A DNA stretch of 64,000 nt from Aspidiotus rigidus (taxonomy: Eukaryota > Arthropoda > Insecta > Hemiptera > Diaspididae): assembly GCA_035079385.1 (NCBI GenBank), contig JAVHKY010000009.1, positions 806,001 to 870,000 on the forward strand, written 5' to 3'. The notes below the pieces were generated by a model, which was given only the letters and a program-made list of their open reading frames with translations, searched no databases and was not told the DNA's origin. Below are positions 9,501 to 19,345 of this stretch, piece after piece; position 1 is the first letter of the stretch, and each line of letters opens with the position of its first letter. Both the position numbers and the translations under genes were made by a program.

Positions 9501-12158
9501 TCGAAACATTTACAAAACGCAGACATCTACTTAACACACAGCTGCGCCGCCAACCGCTAATATACCTATATTATAGATATTAATGACTAATTTGTTCTTC
9601 GTCTCTGTACGCTTCGCGAGTAAATATTCAGCTTATGTTATTTTTAATTTTTTTCGATTTATTTCGACAAACCATACAGAAAACGTACTGAGGTTAATTT
9701 AGAGCAGTGGTTCCCAACCTTTTTCGAGTCGCGACACCCTTTCGTGCAAGGTTATTAGAATACTACGTGTACAGGTTGTCTCGTTCTTCTTCTTCTTACC
9801 AAGAGGACAGAGAACGCGCATGCAACATGTAAGAAATACCGACAACATACAAGCGCGCAGCCGTGACGTGATAACGAGAAATCTTCATAAGTCGGAAAAA
9901 AATGCTTTTAGCGTTAAATTGAAGAGAATATAATTTATTCTCCATACAATTTCCTTTCCAAAGCGGGTCATCTCAAAGAAATCCATTGAGCCGCTTTCGA
10001 GTTATCTTTCTTTGAAAAATACAAATTTAACATACGTTCTTATGGAGCGGCAGTATTTCGTCCTCCCGGTAGTAAGAAGAAGAAGAATGAGACAACCTGT
10101 ACACGTAGTATTCTAATAACCTTGCCTTTCGTGTATCATTGAAAATACGCGACACCCCAACGCCTGTCCCATCGAGAAAAAAAGTAAAAAAGACATAATG
10201 AATAAAGTAGTATTATATTATTATAACGTAGTATTAGTGAGCAATTTGTCCTTGGTGATTCTTACAGAGTACATTAATTCGAGGTGAAAGATTGGACAAA
10301 CAGATTCGCAAATCGTCCTCAAATGCCGCTTCCGTGAGCCTCTGTCTTTTTTTATTTTTGACATTAACCGGGGCGGAAAATCCGTGCTCACATAACCACG
10401 AAGTTGAAAATTGAAGCAAGAGATTTATTGCTTTCGTTGAGAGTTCGGGATATTCGTCTTGGAGTGAAATCTAAAAGACATCATTGAATTTCAGCTGCAG
10501 CGTGCGATCGTTTTTCAGCTCAATAGCTGCATACCGCAGCTTAAAATCGAAATTCTGCCACACTGTACTGGAAAAAGGGTTACGTCAGTGGCGGATCCAC
10601 GGGGGGGGGGGATATTGGGGATATATTCCCCCCGCCCAAACAACAACAAAACATCTGTAGTTTCGAAGAAAATGTAAAAAAAAAAAAAAAAGTCTTTCAG
10701 ACTTTTTTTTGGATTATATCCCCCCCCCCCAAGTGATCGTCTGGATCGCCCCTGTTACGTATCCAGTCATACCGTGGTATGTCCAAGTCGGGGAAGTAAC
10801 TGGTGCAAACTGTTTGTTGGCTTTGTAGATGATTTTTTATGGGTCGCAAGAGGTCTGGATTCACGTTTCCTTCGTTGGAGAGAAGTGAAAACATTGTTAC
10901 ATTTCCTTTTTCCAGTTGAGTCTGCCACAGCGTAAGTTTCTCTCGGAAAACACATAGTTTGTCTGTGGCTCCTAGAATTGTATCTGTGGGCCCTTGTAAA
11001 GAAACATTAACGACGTTAAGATGCCCAAATATATCAGCCAAGTAAGCCAGCTTTGCTCTCCAATCGTCATCTGCAAAGAGATCCGCATATTATTTCTCAT
11101 TGTCTTCGGTCATAAGAAATAACATAATTTCTTCCTTCATCTCGTAAAGTCGGACCATCACCTCTCCTCTGGATAACCATCTAATCTCCGTATGATACAA
11201 GAGACACCTGAAGTCACTATCCATTGATTCGCAGATCGCAGCAAAAGTTCGACTTTTCAAATGTCTTCCTTTGATGTAGTTTACCACATGCACAGCATCG
11301 TTCAATGTCGCCCGAAAGTCTTCACTCAGTTTTCGTCATGAGTGCCTCTCTATGGAGGAAAGTGTGTTGAGATGATAAGAACACTTGGGACATTAGTACA
11401 CACAAAAGTACTACTGATGCAAATGATATGAAGAGAGATACACTTCCTTTCAATGAAAAGATTTACGGTAGCTGGCATGCAGGAACATATCCAATTTATA
11501 TTACAAAAACTAGACTTGATTACACTATCTTTCAATTAGTTTTCCTCTGTTGCTACTCTTGTTTGTGTTTATATATGTACGTGGATTTCATTTATATTTT
11601 CGGCTTATTTCTAACTTATTTTCTCATGTACTTCGCGTCACCCCAAGGTGACGAGACACCCCGGTTGGGAATCACTGATTTAGAGTTACCCAGCGTGAAA
11701 CGAATGCAGCTAACAGACAGATTTTCTAAATAAGAAATTGGTGTTTGTAATTTGTGCGTTTCCTCATTTTTAAGATAAGTATGTTCACAGCCAAGTTCGG
11801 TTGGGTATTTGAATGTATCGCCGACTAAACAAGAAGATGATTTAACAAAACCAATTCAACCACAATACCTGAACTTGGTGGTGATAGTTCGAGGGCGCGC
11901 ATCAAATAAATGACGCGCGAATTCTACCGCTTCAAGTGATTAATAAGCGTACTACTTCTAATCTGTTTTTCCCTTGTTACTATACCTTGCTTTCATGATG
12001 ACACGATGGGCGTAAACGGGAATTTCATCTTTACCAACGATAAAAAGAATATCCGCAGATTCCGTATCTTCGGTTAGTAATCGAAGATCTTCTAATAACT
12101 GAGGCACACCAGCAAAATTCTTATCAGGAAAGTGTACAGACGCAACACGAGTTCCCAT
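377..12158 (-). CDS. BTB-BACK domain protein, probably BTB-BACK-TLDc type (six exons, 3' end outside window)
   Basis: Six minus-strand exons join in one frame: 12158-11986, 6286-6133, 2625-2460, 1303-1170, 797-638 and 546-377. All internal junctions use GT/AG and phases match (2,0,1,0,1). The 319 residues present give an N-terminal BTB/POZ domain (SADILFIVG, IPVYAHRVI, then FKQFITYVYTGK), a BTB-BACK linker (VFEMLTIAQDVEVAELR) and a BACK domain (EEDVWRAILNWAKYQ, VCQHL, HVRLLLIDSQVFAEEVEP). The last exon ends at FFSGSQIL, which in insect BTB-BACK proteins of this type is followed by a TLDc domain. BTB domains dimerise and often recruit cullin-3; that role here is inference. The start is the ATG at 12158, one codon inside the exon; untranslated 5' exons may lie upstream. 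The 5.7-kb first intron holds the hAT element and the 3.5-kb second intron an integrase relic. I am confident of BTB-BACK and less so of TLDc. Confidence 0.88.
638..797 (-). CDS. BTB gene exon with core of BACK domain
   Basis: Acceptor ttatttgcag, then IALEEEDVWRAILNWAKYQ, the most conserved BACK motif, followed by TQPTAHWTEEER and HVRLLLI. It leaves in phase 1 at donor GTAAAT. Confidence 0.9.
1170..1303 (-). CDS. BTB gene exon with start of BACK domain
   Basis: Begins by completing a glycine codon, then KGTKQLIDRCVTYIG and ENAIECFKTNSFMNL, and ends at LSSDC in phase 0. Acceptor tctcatacag, donor GTAAGT. Matches the first BACK helices. Confidence 0.88.
2460..2625 (-). CDS. BTB gene exon linking BTB and BACK
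   Basis: Reads VLLQDSSVFEMLTIAQDVEV, then LRKTCEEHVTSTLSVLNACT. It enters in phase 0 after tattgtgtag and leaves in phase 1 at GTAAGT. The residues are the BTB-proximal helices that precede BACK. Confidence 0.88.
2700..3640 (+). repeat. dispersed repeat family A, degenerate copy
   Basis: Shares blocks, in the same order, with 17869-18790: the agtagatagatatctgtg block near 2738, the attttgccagtc block near 3500 and an accggatgtaa block near 3620. It lies in intron 2 of the BTB gene. The ends are not sharp and no coding capacity is seen. The family is unclassified. Confidence 0.5.
3820..4666 (-). pseudogene. KRBA2-like / Ginger-type integrase relic
   Basis: The reading frame from the ATG at 4666 runs MSSSNIDPWKAKF, then a KTPKDYRRLKRYNV block, an H2C2 zinc-binding module (H..GHGGIHK..., YCELCAKK) and a DDE integrase core. 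The catalytic triad is visible: D in QVDLIDMQ, D in VLQGDNGREF and E in SQGSIERANRD. These are the domains of arthropod KRAB-A-domain-containing-protein-2-like proteins, related to Ginger DNA transposons. A one-base frameshift near 3975 separates the second and third catalytic residues, and homology stops near 3820 after SSQWAEG, so the C-terminal part is missing. It is a dead copy inside intron 2 of the BTB gene. Confidence 0.85.
4905..5070. repeat. cluster of TGTACA palindromes
   Basis: TGTACA or TGTAC occurs about eight times in 165 bp, interleaved with CGCGA/CGAA words, for example TTTGTACAAAGG, CTGTACACATCGCGAA and CTGTACAGTTTGCGAA. It is bounded on the right by a TA run. Confidence 0.6.
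5071..5098. repeat. (TA)n microsatellite
   Basis: An uninterrupted TA run followed by ACACACG. The same family has a TATATAT tract at the equivalent place near 20161. Confidence 0.85.
5100..5270 (+). repeat. family D repeat, 3' tail with terminal hairpin
   Basis: Starts at ttttttgtccgtggaactcc and runs through atctgaagatgtacacctgc to AAAAAGTCGTGTACTACTC, an ACTCACGC/CTGCGTG hairpin and a run of T. The same order of blocks is seen at 19200-19345, 20170-21870 and, inverted, 35318-35890. Confidence 0.7.
6133..6286 (-). CDS. BTB gene exon with second half of BTB domain
   Basis: This exon contains no long ATG-initiated frame and is easily missed. It completes the split arginine codon, then reads CQSFKVKRGEICKIPGC, a proline-rich loop (SVSPSVPGTPVPVRLP) and FKQFITYVYTGK, the last helices of a BTB fold. 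The acceptor is cttgcatacag and the donor GTAAGG, and both phases fit the neighbouring exons. Confidence 0.88.
6300..8140. other. intron 1 of the BTB gene, no gene seen
   Basis: AT-rich, with A/G-rich runs near 6620-6800. I find no repeat ends, no homology and no splice-bounded coding stretch. Confidence 0.5.
8148..9560 (-). repeat. dispersed repeat family A, inverted copy
   Basis: Its left end (taatatataaagcggaaag, then TTTGTCTGTCTGTTGG) is the inverse of the right end of the copy at 17869-18790. The block ttcctttcgaatgagccc near 8905 and the gccgccaaccgctaatata end near 9550 also match in inverse. A second inverted end (ggggttggcggcgctag) near 8375 shows the copy is composite. No coding capacity is seen. 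Confidence 0.65.
9747..10124. mobile_element. foldback MITE nested in the hAT element (9-bp target duplication)
   Basis: Near-perfect inverted repeats of over 50 bp start CAAGGTTATTAGAATACT and include a TTCTTCTTCTTCTTAC tract. The direct repeat CCTTTCGTG flanks it at 9738-9746 and 10125-10133. Nine-base duplications point to a Mutator-like parent. It has no coding capacity. Confidence 0.9.
10234..11340 (-). pseudogene. ZBED5/SCAND3-like hAT transposase relic (C-terminal half)
   Basis: Reading 11340 to 10234: HVVNYIKGRHLKSRTFAA, HTEIRWLSRGEVMVRL, a stop near 11090, LAYLADIFGHLNVVNVSLQG, PDLDIPRYDWIRN, then after the nested 169-bp MITE NPFSSTVWQNF and, after a stop where the family has Trp, DEYPELSTKAINLLLQFSTS and DDLRICLSNLSPRIN. 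These are conserved blocks of the ZBED5/FAM200-type hAT transposases, including the C-terminal dimerisation region. The N-terminal BED finger and first catalytic Asp region are absent. Two in-frame stops and one insertion make it non-functional. Confidence 0.88.
10586..10754. mobile_element. 169-bp MITE inserted in the hAT transposase frame
   Basis: Begins CAGTGGCGGATCCACGGG and ends with an imperfect inverse (GATCGCCCCTG). TTACGT flanks both sides (10580-10585, 10755-10760). Removing the element and one TTACGT restores the transposase frame across WIRN|PFSS, which confirms the borders. Internal G and C runs are 10-12 long. Confidence 0.9.
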
Positions 12159-12161
12159 TTC
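11986..12161 (-). CDS. BTB gene exon with start codon and first half of BTB domain
   Basis: Acceptor ttttattttcag precedes GAAATGGG. The exon encodes MGTRVASVHFPDKNF through PVYAHRVIMKA and ends in phase 2 at donor GTATAG. The preceding base tract is pyrimidine-rich, so this is an internal exon or the first coding exon after an untranslated one. Confidence 0.85.
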
Positions 12162-12357
12162 CTGAAAATAAAAATCCAACGAACATTGTAACAAAATTGT
12201 ATCACATAGTATAATTGTAGATATATACGTACTTATGAGAAAATTATATCACAACATTGGATTTACTGTTAACTGAAATGCTGGAAGAACATACGAGGGT
12301 ACACTACAATCTGCCTGAAATATTTCATTTTTTCGACTAGTGCAAAAATGAAACTAC

Positions 12358-12705
12358 TTTTTTATAATACATGAAGCGAAAGTGCTGCGTATTGCGTTCG
12401 TTTTTCGTAGCGAAACATGCCGTTATCAGAACCGTGGCGAAAATGTTTTACCGGTGGCGAAAATCAAGTCAGTGGTGCCATTCGAAAAATTTGTAAACAT
12501 TCTTTTTGAACGATAACCAATTTAAATTGTAGGCCCAAGTGTTCCTTTCACTACATGTATTATAAAAAGTACTGTTTGTAATTCGTGTTGAAAACAAACG
12601 ATATTAGAACTCGCTTATCCACACTCGCTCCGCTCGTGTGGCTACACTGCGCTCGTTCTAATATCGTTGGTTTTCGCCACTTATTACAAAATGTACTATT
12701 CATAA
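12358..12705. repeat. foldback repeat family F, copy 1
   Basis: A stretch from tttataatacatgaagcg to acttattacaaaatgtact matches 54683-55040 in inverse at high identity over about 345 bp. Its right half is a hairpin: acgatattagaactcgc pairs with gcgctcgttctaatatcgt around a short loop. Confidence 0.8.
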
Positions 12706-13700
12706 CTCACACTGCGAAAGTGCGCTTTTGGCGTACTGATTTTAGAAGCGAAAACGTCTGTTTGCGTTCGCGTTAGCTATAGCGCTTGAAAATGTGATAA
12801 CGCTACTTTTCTATCCTCCGAGATTACGTCTTTTCTGTCCTCTCCACTTACTTTTCTGTCCTGTTGTAACTTCGAATAATTGATGCGCTAACTGTTATCA
12901 CTACAAAATGATCAATGATGAAGAATGAACGTACAAACATCACAGTTCCTAATTGAAGTTTGACAAGTACATATAATAACAGCTTGTAATAAAGAAAGAA
13001 TGCAATTAGGAATAAAGAAGATAACGTAGGTAACGAACAAAATGATATGTTTTCATTTATTCATAAGTCTAATCTAGTTGTCACGACAACGATGGCGTTT
13101 TCGTTTCTAAAATCAGCACACCAAAAGCCCACTCTTCACAGTATTCCTTATAAAAAAATCTTCCAAGACAAGGAGCGAGTGACTTCGAATGACTCGTTCT
13201 CGTTCGGCTTCGCCTCGCTTCGCAACGTACCAAACTCGTCATTCAAACTTTCGCTCCTCGGTATGAAATATACTACTTTTTGAACTTTTTGAAACGAATA
13301 TCGTTTGTAATTTGAGCAAAACAGTGAAAAATCATATTGGCTAACGAGAGCAGGCGAGGGCCGGAAATTGCATAGATACAAGTAGCAATTTTTAACTACC
13401 GGTAAACGGAAAGTAGGTATATTAAATTGTACGCGAAGTGAAATAAGGTATAACGCGAAACATATGGAAGGTAAAACAATTACGCATAAAGAGATAACAA
13501 TGGAAAAGCACGCGAACAAGCTTGAACAGTAATTGAAAGAGAATGAACGCGAAATTGATTTACATGATTTTACCAGTTGTAGTAGATTTTGTGAGGAGAA
13601 CGATAAAAATGAGTAATATTGTGAGATTGAAGAGTAAAATATTGTGCCAGTGATATCGCGAAATTTCATTCATTAGTGTCACGATTTCCTGTAAGGTATT
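12706..13700. repeat. inverted-repeat-rich spacer, no gene seen
   Basis: At 13170-13262 AGGAGCGAGTGACTTCGAAT and the inverse of TTCAAACTTTCGCTCCT form a second hairpin, related in style to family F (both carry an atatcgtttgtaatt word). Nothing else here is recognised. Confidence 0.45.
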
Positions 13701-13721
13701 TTTGTTTGGTGTTGAGAATTC

Positions 13722-16700
13722 ATGGATACTACGTATGTTGATAATTTTAACGATTCGGAATCGGATGAATGTTTTGAAGAACCAAAGCCTAAACGTAGAA
13801 GAACAACAAATCGTGTTTGGTTGTTCAAAGAAAAATTTGAATCATCTGACGCTGCGGAGAAAAATGTCGAATCCCGCAAAATTTGGAAGAAAGGCTCTTC
13901 AAAAAAATCGTCATCTGGTGAGCGAGTTAATTATCTATCGATGTACCGCGGGTCAGTTTCGACGTAATGAGTGTCCAGCTTGAGAAATAACGGCTTTTTA
14001 CCGAACAGTGAAGCGAGCGTGTTTATCTTCGTTCACCCGTTCGAAGTCATGAGCCGCCTACGTTTATCGTTGTATCGAGATAGAGACTTCCACTCTCGCT
14101 TTCTTTTCTGCGTGTATTTCAATCCAGTTTCTACTATCCTACCTCTCCGCGCCTCATTCCTTTTCATTCCGTCAATTTTCTCCTATCTTACCTACCCTTC
14201 TCCTGCTATCTCGGCTGTGCGATAAACTTGGCCGATTAGAGGGAGAAAAATGATTTTCGTTCGCTTCAACGATGGGTTTTGCTTGTCGTTGAGGCGGGAG
14301 TGCGTTTTTCCCTTCGACGGACGACGGGCGTTTTGATGATAATATTCCGGATCTGAAAAACGTGGCCGCCGAGGCCTGGGTGAATTGAACGTACTCGCCG
14401 GAAATTTTAAATTTGATTCGAATAGGTAGCACATAAAATATTTATTTTCGAATGTTTATTTTATCGGAATCGGCGTGCATTAAATTCGGGTCTGGGCCCT
14501 AAATTTTCGGACAATTTGAAACGGTGATCGTTTTCTGGACTGCTACCGATTTAGCCTTCCCAATTTCGCGTTTCAGACTGCATCGCAATTTCGTGCTTCC
14601 GATGCAGTATAATTTTTTTTTTAATCCGGTATCGAGAGAATCACATTTCGAGCCAGCCGCTCTCAGAACAACGTGGGTCAACGAGTGAATTTATTCGAAA
14701 TTTATCTGAGTAGCGAGCACGTTCAACCTGCTTTTCCATCCAAATCGAACGAAGGATCCGTGACGAGTATCCGATCGCGACAGATAGCTGTACCATCGAA
14801 AATTCAAGTTTGCTATCTTGCACTTATTATTTATTCCTACCGACTGGTTTACTACAATCCGACTGAATAGACGAATCGTTATCTATTCTAGTCGAAATTT
14901 AGTTTAGTTTTGGATAATAAATTGTGTTTATAAAATGACTCTCGTCAGGTATCGGCTCCTTTATTTCGATTAGCAGATTTTTCGATCGTAGGTCTAGCTA
15001 GACGCTGATTAGCGTCTCAATACGTGATTCGAATGTCGTTCAAGCAGTCTGACGAATAAGTTGTACGTCTCCCCCCTTTCGACCTTTGTTCTTTCTAAAT
15101 TTCTTAAGTAGTCCCATAGTCTTCTTCTCTAGGCCCGATTGATTGGATTTCCAATCTTCGTTTTGTTTTTTTTTTATTCTTGTGTGTTTCGTGCACACGT
15201 AGTCAAAGCTTTTAATTTTTATTCGTAGAAAGGATGATTAATGATAACGACAAACTATTTTTGTAAGTTTGGAAAGAAGTAGAGCTTTCAACCAGCGACG
15301 ACGATACCCTCCTATAGAACTAGCGTTTCTCATAGCCTGAGTGATCTCTAAAAGTGACGCCGAACTGGACTTGTGGTCTAGCCTCGGGGTATCCCCTCCC
15401 TCTGATGAGTACTCACGCTTTCCGACTGAGCTGGCTCTGGGTCCTATCCGGACGGATAGGCTGGGATCAGAGTCTTGAGTATTCTTTCGAGTGGTCGTGG
15501 GTAGTCTGATGGCTGTACTGTGTGAAAGCTTCACCGGAATAAGCAAGATCATTTGATTTAGCTTGCTGTCTCGATAGGTTACGTTACATGAATTAAGTAT
15601 AGTTTATGTGGGTAGCAGGACGAGGCTCTACTCCTCTCCCTCTTGTTACATCACAAGCTGGGCTTTACTTGTTGTACCATTTAACCTCTGCTGAGGTATC
15701 ACTTTTTGAAGCGGATTGCGAGCACGCTAATCACAATGTAGATCCCACTCGTGGTTTAACTCAAGAAATGAAAGATTATGTGAAAGAGAAGTATAATGAG
15801 GGGATTACAAAGCCGAGTGTATTGTTACATCTGATACGTCAAAGGAAAATGAAGGAGCCAGAAAAATCGCGACTTGTTGCATACCTATGAACGCTCCAGA
15901 CTGAGAAATTTGGATCCGCTACAATGTCCGCCGCTGAAATATGTACGTGGTGCGAAAATAACCAATGTGTTCCAGAGGATGTAGACAAGCCATTCGTGGT
16001 GTCTCACTATATTCTTGCGGAATCTTTTGATCCCGAGGAGCAAGACCTTAAAATTGTCGTTTCTACTAAAAGATTGTTGTCGTTGGCAAAGAAATTGTGT
16101 CTCCTTCAAACCGACGCAACATACAAAATCATATGGCAGGGCTACCCTGGTATAATTGTGGGTACCAGCGACAAAAACCGAAAATTCCATCCATTTTTAT
16201 TTGCTGTTATGAAGGGAGAAACAACGCAAAACTTTGAATTCGTTTTCCGGTCAGCACATAATTACCATTTAAAGTGGCAGCCATCTATTTTGTTGGCCGA
16301 TGGAGCTGAAGCGATCACCAACGCATTTGTCAGTGTATTTGGGATGCCCGCGGTCCGAATTATGTGTTATTTTCACGTAGTTAAAATATACTGCCGCATT
16401 TGCGTCCATTAGGTAGCCGTGTATGTGGTGAAATTCGTGCCGATATAAATGCTTTGCAACAGAGTCAACGTCCAGAAATATTCAATAACGCTTCGACACT
16501 TCTTCTAATCAAATGGCGGAAAAAAGGTGATTCCAAGACGACGGAGTTTGTAGACTATTTTCAGCGTCAGTGGTTGGACAAACATACATGTTGGTACGAA
16601 GGAGCAGCACCAGGTTGTCCTTCAACCAATAACGGTCTTGAAGCCACTAATTCATGGATTAAACGCAGCCATACATTTCGAGAGTTGTTGCCAGTTGGGC

Positions 16701-17212
16701 AATTCTTGACCAGTGTCACGAATTTAGTGCACAGTTGGTCCCAAAACCGCGACCCAGAAAACGTCAATTATGTATGATTTGCCGAATCTCCCATTCTTTC
16801 CTTCAAAGTATGGACTTCTGCTTATCAGTGGGCGGTTGAAACCCGGAAGGTACTCCAACGAACTACCACTGATGGAACGAAGTATTTTGTTAGTTCATCT
16901 ACTTTGGAGAAACCCTTGTCAACAAAACTTTTAGCAACTTTTGAAAAACTAGAAAATAAGTGGACGACATTTGACAACTTCCGCCAGCAGCATTACAGCA
17001 TCTGGACCATCACATTCAGTACGGCAAGCCCCACTGAAGTCAGCTGCACGTGCCTCAAGTTTGCCAAGGAGGCTAGGTGCAAGCATGCACTGGGCATGCA
17101 AATAAGATTAAAATTGGTGGATGTCCCAGTGGAAGCGAAACAAATTCCTCTGGGGCAAAAACGAAAACGTGGGTGCCCTGCCAAGGCCAAACGCGCGCTC
17201 CTTACTCAGTAA
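13722..17212 (+). pseudogene. Mutator-like (MULE) transposase with SWIM zinc finger, broken
   Basis: The N-terminal WRKY/FLYWCH-like region (RVWLFKEKFESSDAAEK, RKIWKKGSSKK, then YRCTAGQFRRNECPA) is split by an insertion at 13981-15655 and resumes as GLYLLYHLTSAEVSLFEADC. Then come GLTQEMKDYVKEKYNEGI and the MULE DDE core: D in LLQTDATYKI, D in SILLADGAEAI, a CYFH motif, and E in NNGLEATNSWIKR. A C-terminal SWIM finger is intact (CTC...CKH near 17045-17085), followed by a basic tail ending at 17212. Frameshifts lie near 13945, 15890, 16400 and 16775, so the gene is dead. Terminal inverted repeats were not identified. Confidence 0.9.
13981..15655. mobile_element. 1675-bp TG..CA insertion in the MULE gene (solo-LTR-like)
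   Basis: AGCT is duplicated exactly at both borders (13977-13980, 15656-15659). The insert begins TGAGAAATAACGG and ends TTACATCACA. Excising the insert and one AGCT restores the MULE frame (ECPA|GLYLLYH). TG..CA ends with a 4-bp duplication fit an LTR; an AATAAA near 14921 would fit a polyadenylation signal. No coding region or second LTR is seen, so it would be a solo LTR. There is no GT at its start, so it is not a standard intron. Confidence 0.7.
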
Positions 17213-17229
17213 GACGTGAGGTACTATTT

Positions 17230-17717
17230 CGAGTGTTTCAAATCAAAAAATTATAATTTTTTTTTTCATTTTTATAATAATTGTACGCGTTTATGTTTTT
17301 CTCTTTTCAAATATTATAATCGCGTTTATCTTTTTTGTTCGCGTTGAATATATGTTATATCGCGTGCATTTTGTTCTTTTATTGTGAATATATGAATTTG
17401 GCGTCTCTTTGTTCTTTTCGCGTTAATTTGTTTTCATTCGCTGGAAAAAGGCTTCGCGAGCCGATAAATGCATGCCATTTTTAACTATTGCGCTTTAGTT
17501 GCAAGATATCGTATGTAGGCCTATACTACAGGTATTACTTTTTATTCCATCTCATAAAATCCGAAAATCGTAGTTCAGCGCGCATTTCAAAAGATTGAAC
17601 AAAATGTAACACAGTGGTACCTTATATTTCTCTTTGTATGCTCAGATTGAGTCTACATCACCAATTCCCTCCATTTTGTTCGTCCAAACATTTATTCAAT
17701 AATGAAATGAAAACTTT
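17230..17717. other. AT-rich spacer downstream of the MULE gene
   Basis: Low-complexity T-rich sequence with repeated cgcgttnat words, probably the 3' part of the MULE element. No gene seen. Confidence 0.4.
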
Positions 17718-17868
17718 TACCGACTTTTCGGTTCGAAAGTCAGGTATTACTCCCGACACAATTGTGACGGCGAAGCCCGGGGGAAGAATTTTCTCGACGT
17801 TTTAGAGGTCCTAGATCATCGTGAGACTAATAAAAAAATTTCAGGTATCCTTATATATAATACTAGCG
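17718..17868 (+). repeat. family D repeat, 5' end fragment
   Basis: ACCGACTTTTC, gtattactcccgacac, then tctcgacgttttagaggtc and a TTTCAGGTATCCTTATATAT border, as at 20029-20170 and inverted at 36843-36992. It abuts a family A copy. Confidence 0.7.
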
Positions 17869-18790
17869 GTTGGCGACGCTGACCGTTAGCTGTGTGTTGA
17901 GTAGATATCTGTGCTTTATAGGTATCTGTATCTCGTAGGTATGTGTGTTTTGTAGGTATCTTGGAATTCAGATGAATTTTTAAAAAAGAAACAGTGGAAA
18001 GAGTTTTGCAAAATTCACAACTATTCAGTTCAAAAATAAGAAAATAGACACCAAAAACTGCGACTGTACTTATAAAAATATATCAAAGTTCCGAGTCGCA
18101 CAAAAATAAAATCACCAAATTAAATTTTTTACACACTAATGACTTAACGCGTGAAGCCTGTATCGCAGCAGAATACAGACAAATCCATTGACATTTTGCC
18201 AGTCCCTAAGAAAACACACGGACAACAGGTAAAAAAAAGGGTAATTTCCGCTAGCCGCAGTGCGCACCGTGTCTAGACATTGGTTCTTGTATGAGATACC
18301 GGATGTAAAATCCTTTATGTAGGTGTTTTTAAAACTGTGAATAAAATAACTTACCGTACTTAGTATGGAAGTACAGCGAATACTGTAGTTCCAAAATTTC
18401 CTCCTAAAAATCTGGAACCGGGCTCATTCGAAAGGAAATTACAGGGGCTACAATTTTTGTTCTCTTCAATTTTTCATAAAAATGAGTTATACTCGAGTTA
18501 TCACAATAATTCAATTCTCGAAACTGCGCCACTCAACGCGCGTAGGTCTAACCTACATGGCAAGCTACACCACCACGTTTTTTTATATTGAAAAGAGTCA
18601 TTGTTTTCGCCCTTTTTTGAAATTACTCAGCACCTCCCCGTCAAATTTTTATTTTTATGAGTCTATGTGCTGCTCTGGGATGAGGACAATATATCCTGAA
18701 AGTTTGAAAGCGATCGGCCCAGTAGTTCTCGAGTTATAAACGGACAGGAGGACGGACAGACAGACAAACTTTCTGCTTTATATATTAAGA
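17869..18790 (+). repeat. dispersed repeat family A, best copy
   Basis: Begins actagcggttggcgacgctg and ends with cagacagacaaactttctgc and TTTATATATTA. It shares internal blocks with the copies at 8148-9560 (inverse) and 2700-3640. No coding capacity or clear terminal repeats are seen, and the family is not assigned to a class. Confidence 0.65.
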
Positions 18791-19199
18791 AAGAAGAAGA
18801 AAGATAAGAAATCGCAGATTACGCTTCTCCACGATGCACCCTATTCTGTTCTGTCATGTTGTGAGAAAGTCGGGTGTACTCTACCAATTACGAATATTGT
18901 AAATGATAATCCTGATGTGTCATTTCATGAATCATCTGTGGTACGGTCATTGATACCTGTCAGGATTTGCGTAGATATTTGTTAGATTGATTTCTCTGTT
19001 CGTACGAGTCGTACGTTGAATTAGGTGTATTAAGTATCTCTCTGTGTATAGTGTTTATTTCGTAATATCTTTTTGTGTATTCCACTAAATCTTTGGTAGG
19101 TACCTATGCGCATTTGTTTTCGATTTCTGTAATTAAAATATATTTACTACAATCGTCAACAGTCATTTTCGGTTTCTTTCAAACGATCGGAGGCCAAAA

Positions 19200-19345
19200 C
19201 TTACATACATTTATAAGACTTTTTTTGTCCAAGCAACTCATCAAAAACTACCGGTTGTACTCTCGTAAAGTTTGGTCAAGTTGTAGTGGATTATCTGAAG
19301 TTGGGCATGGGCATTTTTTTCTGAGATTGGATGAGTAGTTGAGAA
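19200..19345 (+). repeat. family D repeat, tail fragment
   Basis: Matches the tail block at 20170-20300: ttttttgtcc, aactaccggttg, gtcaagttgtagtg, atctgaagttg and a ggatgagtagtt word. Confidence 0.65.

Larger units (their letters stand above)
9705..11677 (-). mobile_element. hAT DNA transposon with both ends and 8-bp target duplication
   Basis: The left end is CAGTGGTTCCCAACC and the right end is the inverse of CAGTGATTCCCAACC. Both flanks carry the 8-bp direct repeat ATTTAGAG (9697-9704 and 11678-11685), the usual hAT duplication length. The 1973-bp element contains the C-terminal half of a ZBED5-like transposase on the minus strand and two nested MITEs. It sits in intron 1 of the BTB gene. 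Confidence 0.93.

Noticed and set aside
13148..13669. 173-codon hydrophobic minus-strand frame
   Set aside because: It runs across an inverted repeat, has Ser/Phe/Cys-rich low-complexity composition and no splice or homology support.
13981..15655. Intron in the MULE gene
   Set aside because: No GT at the start, and the AGCT duplication with TG..CA ends fits an insertion better.
16567..17190. Minus-strand frames opposite the MULE gene
   Set aside because: They mirror the catalytic and SWIM regions on the plus strand and have no domains of their own.
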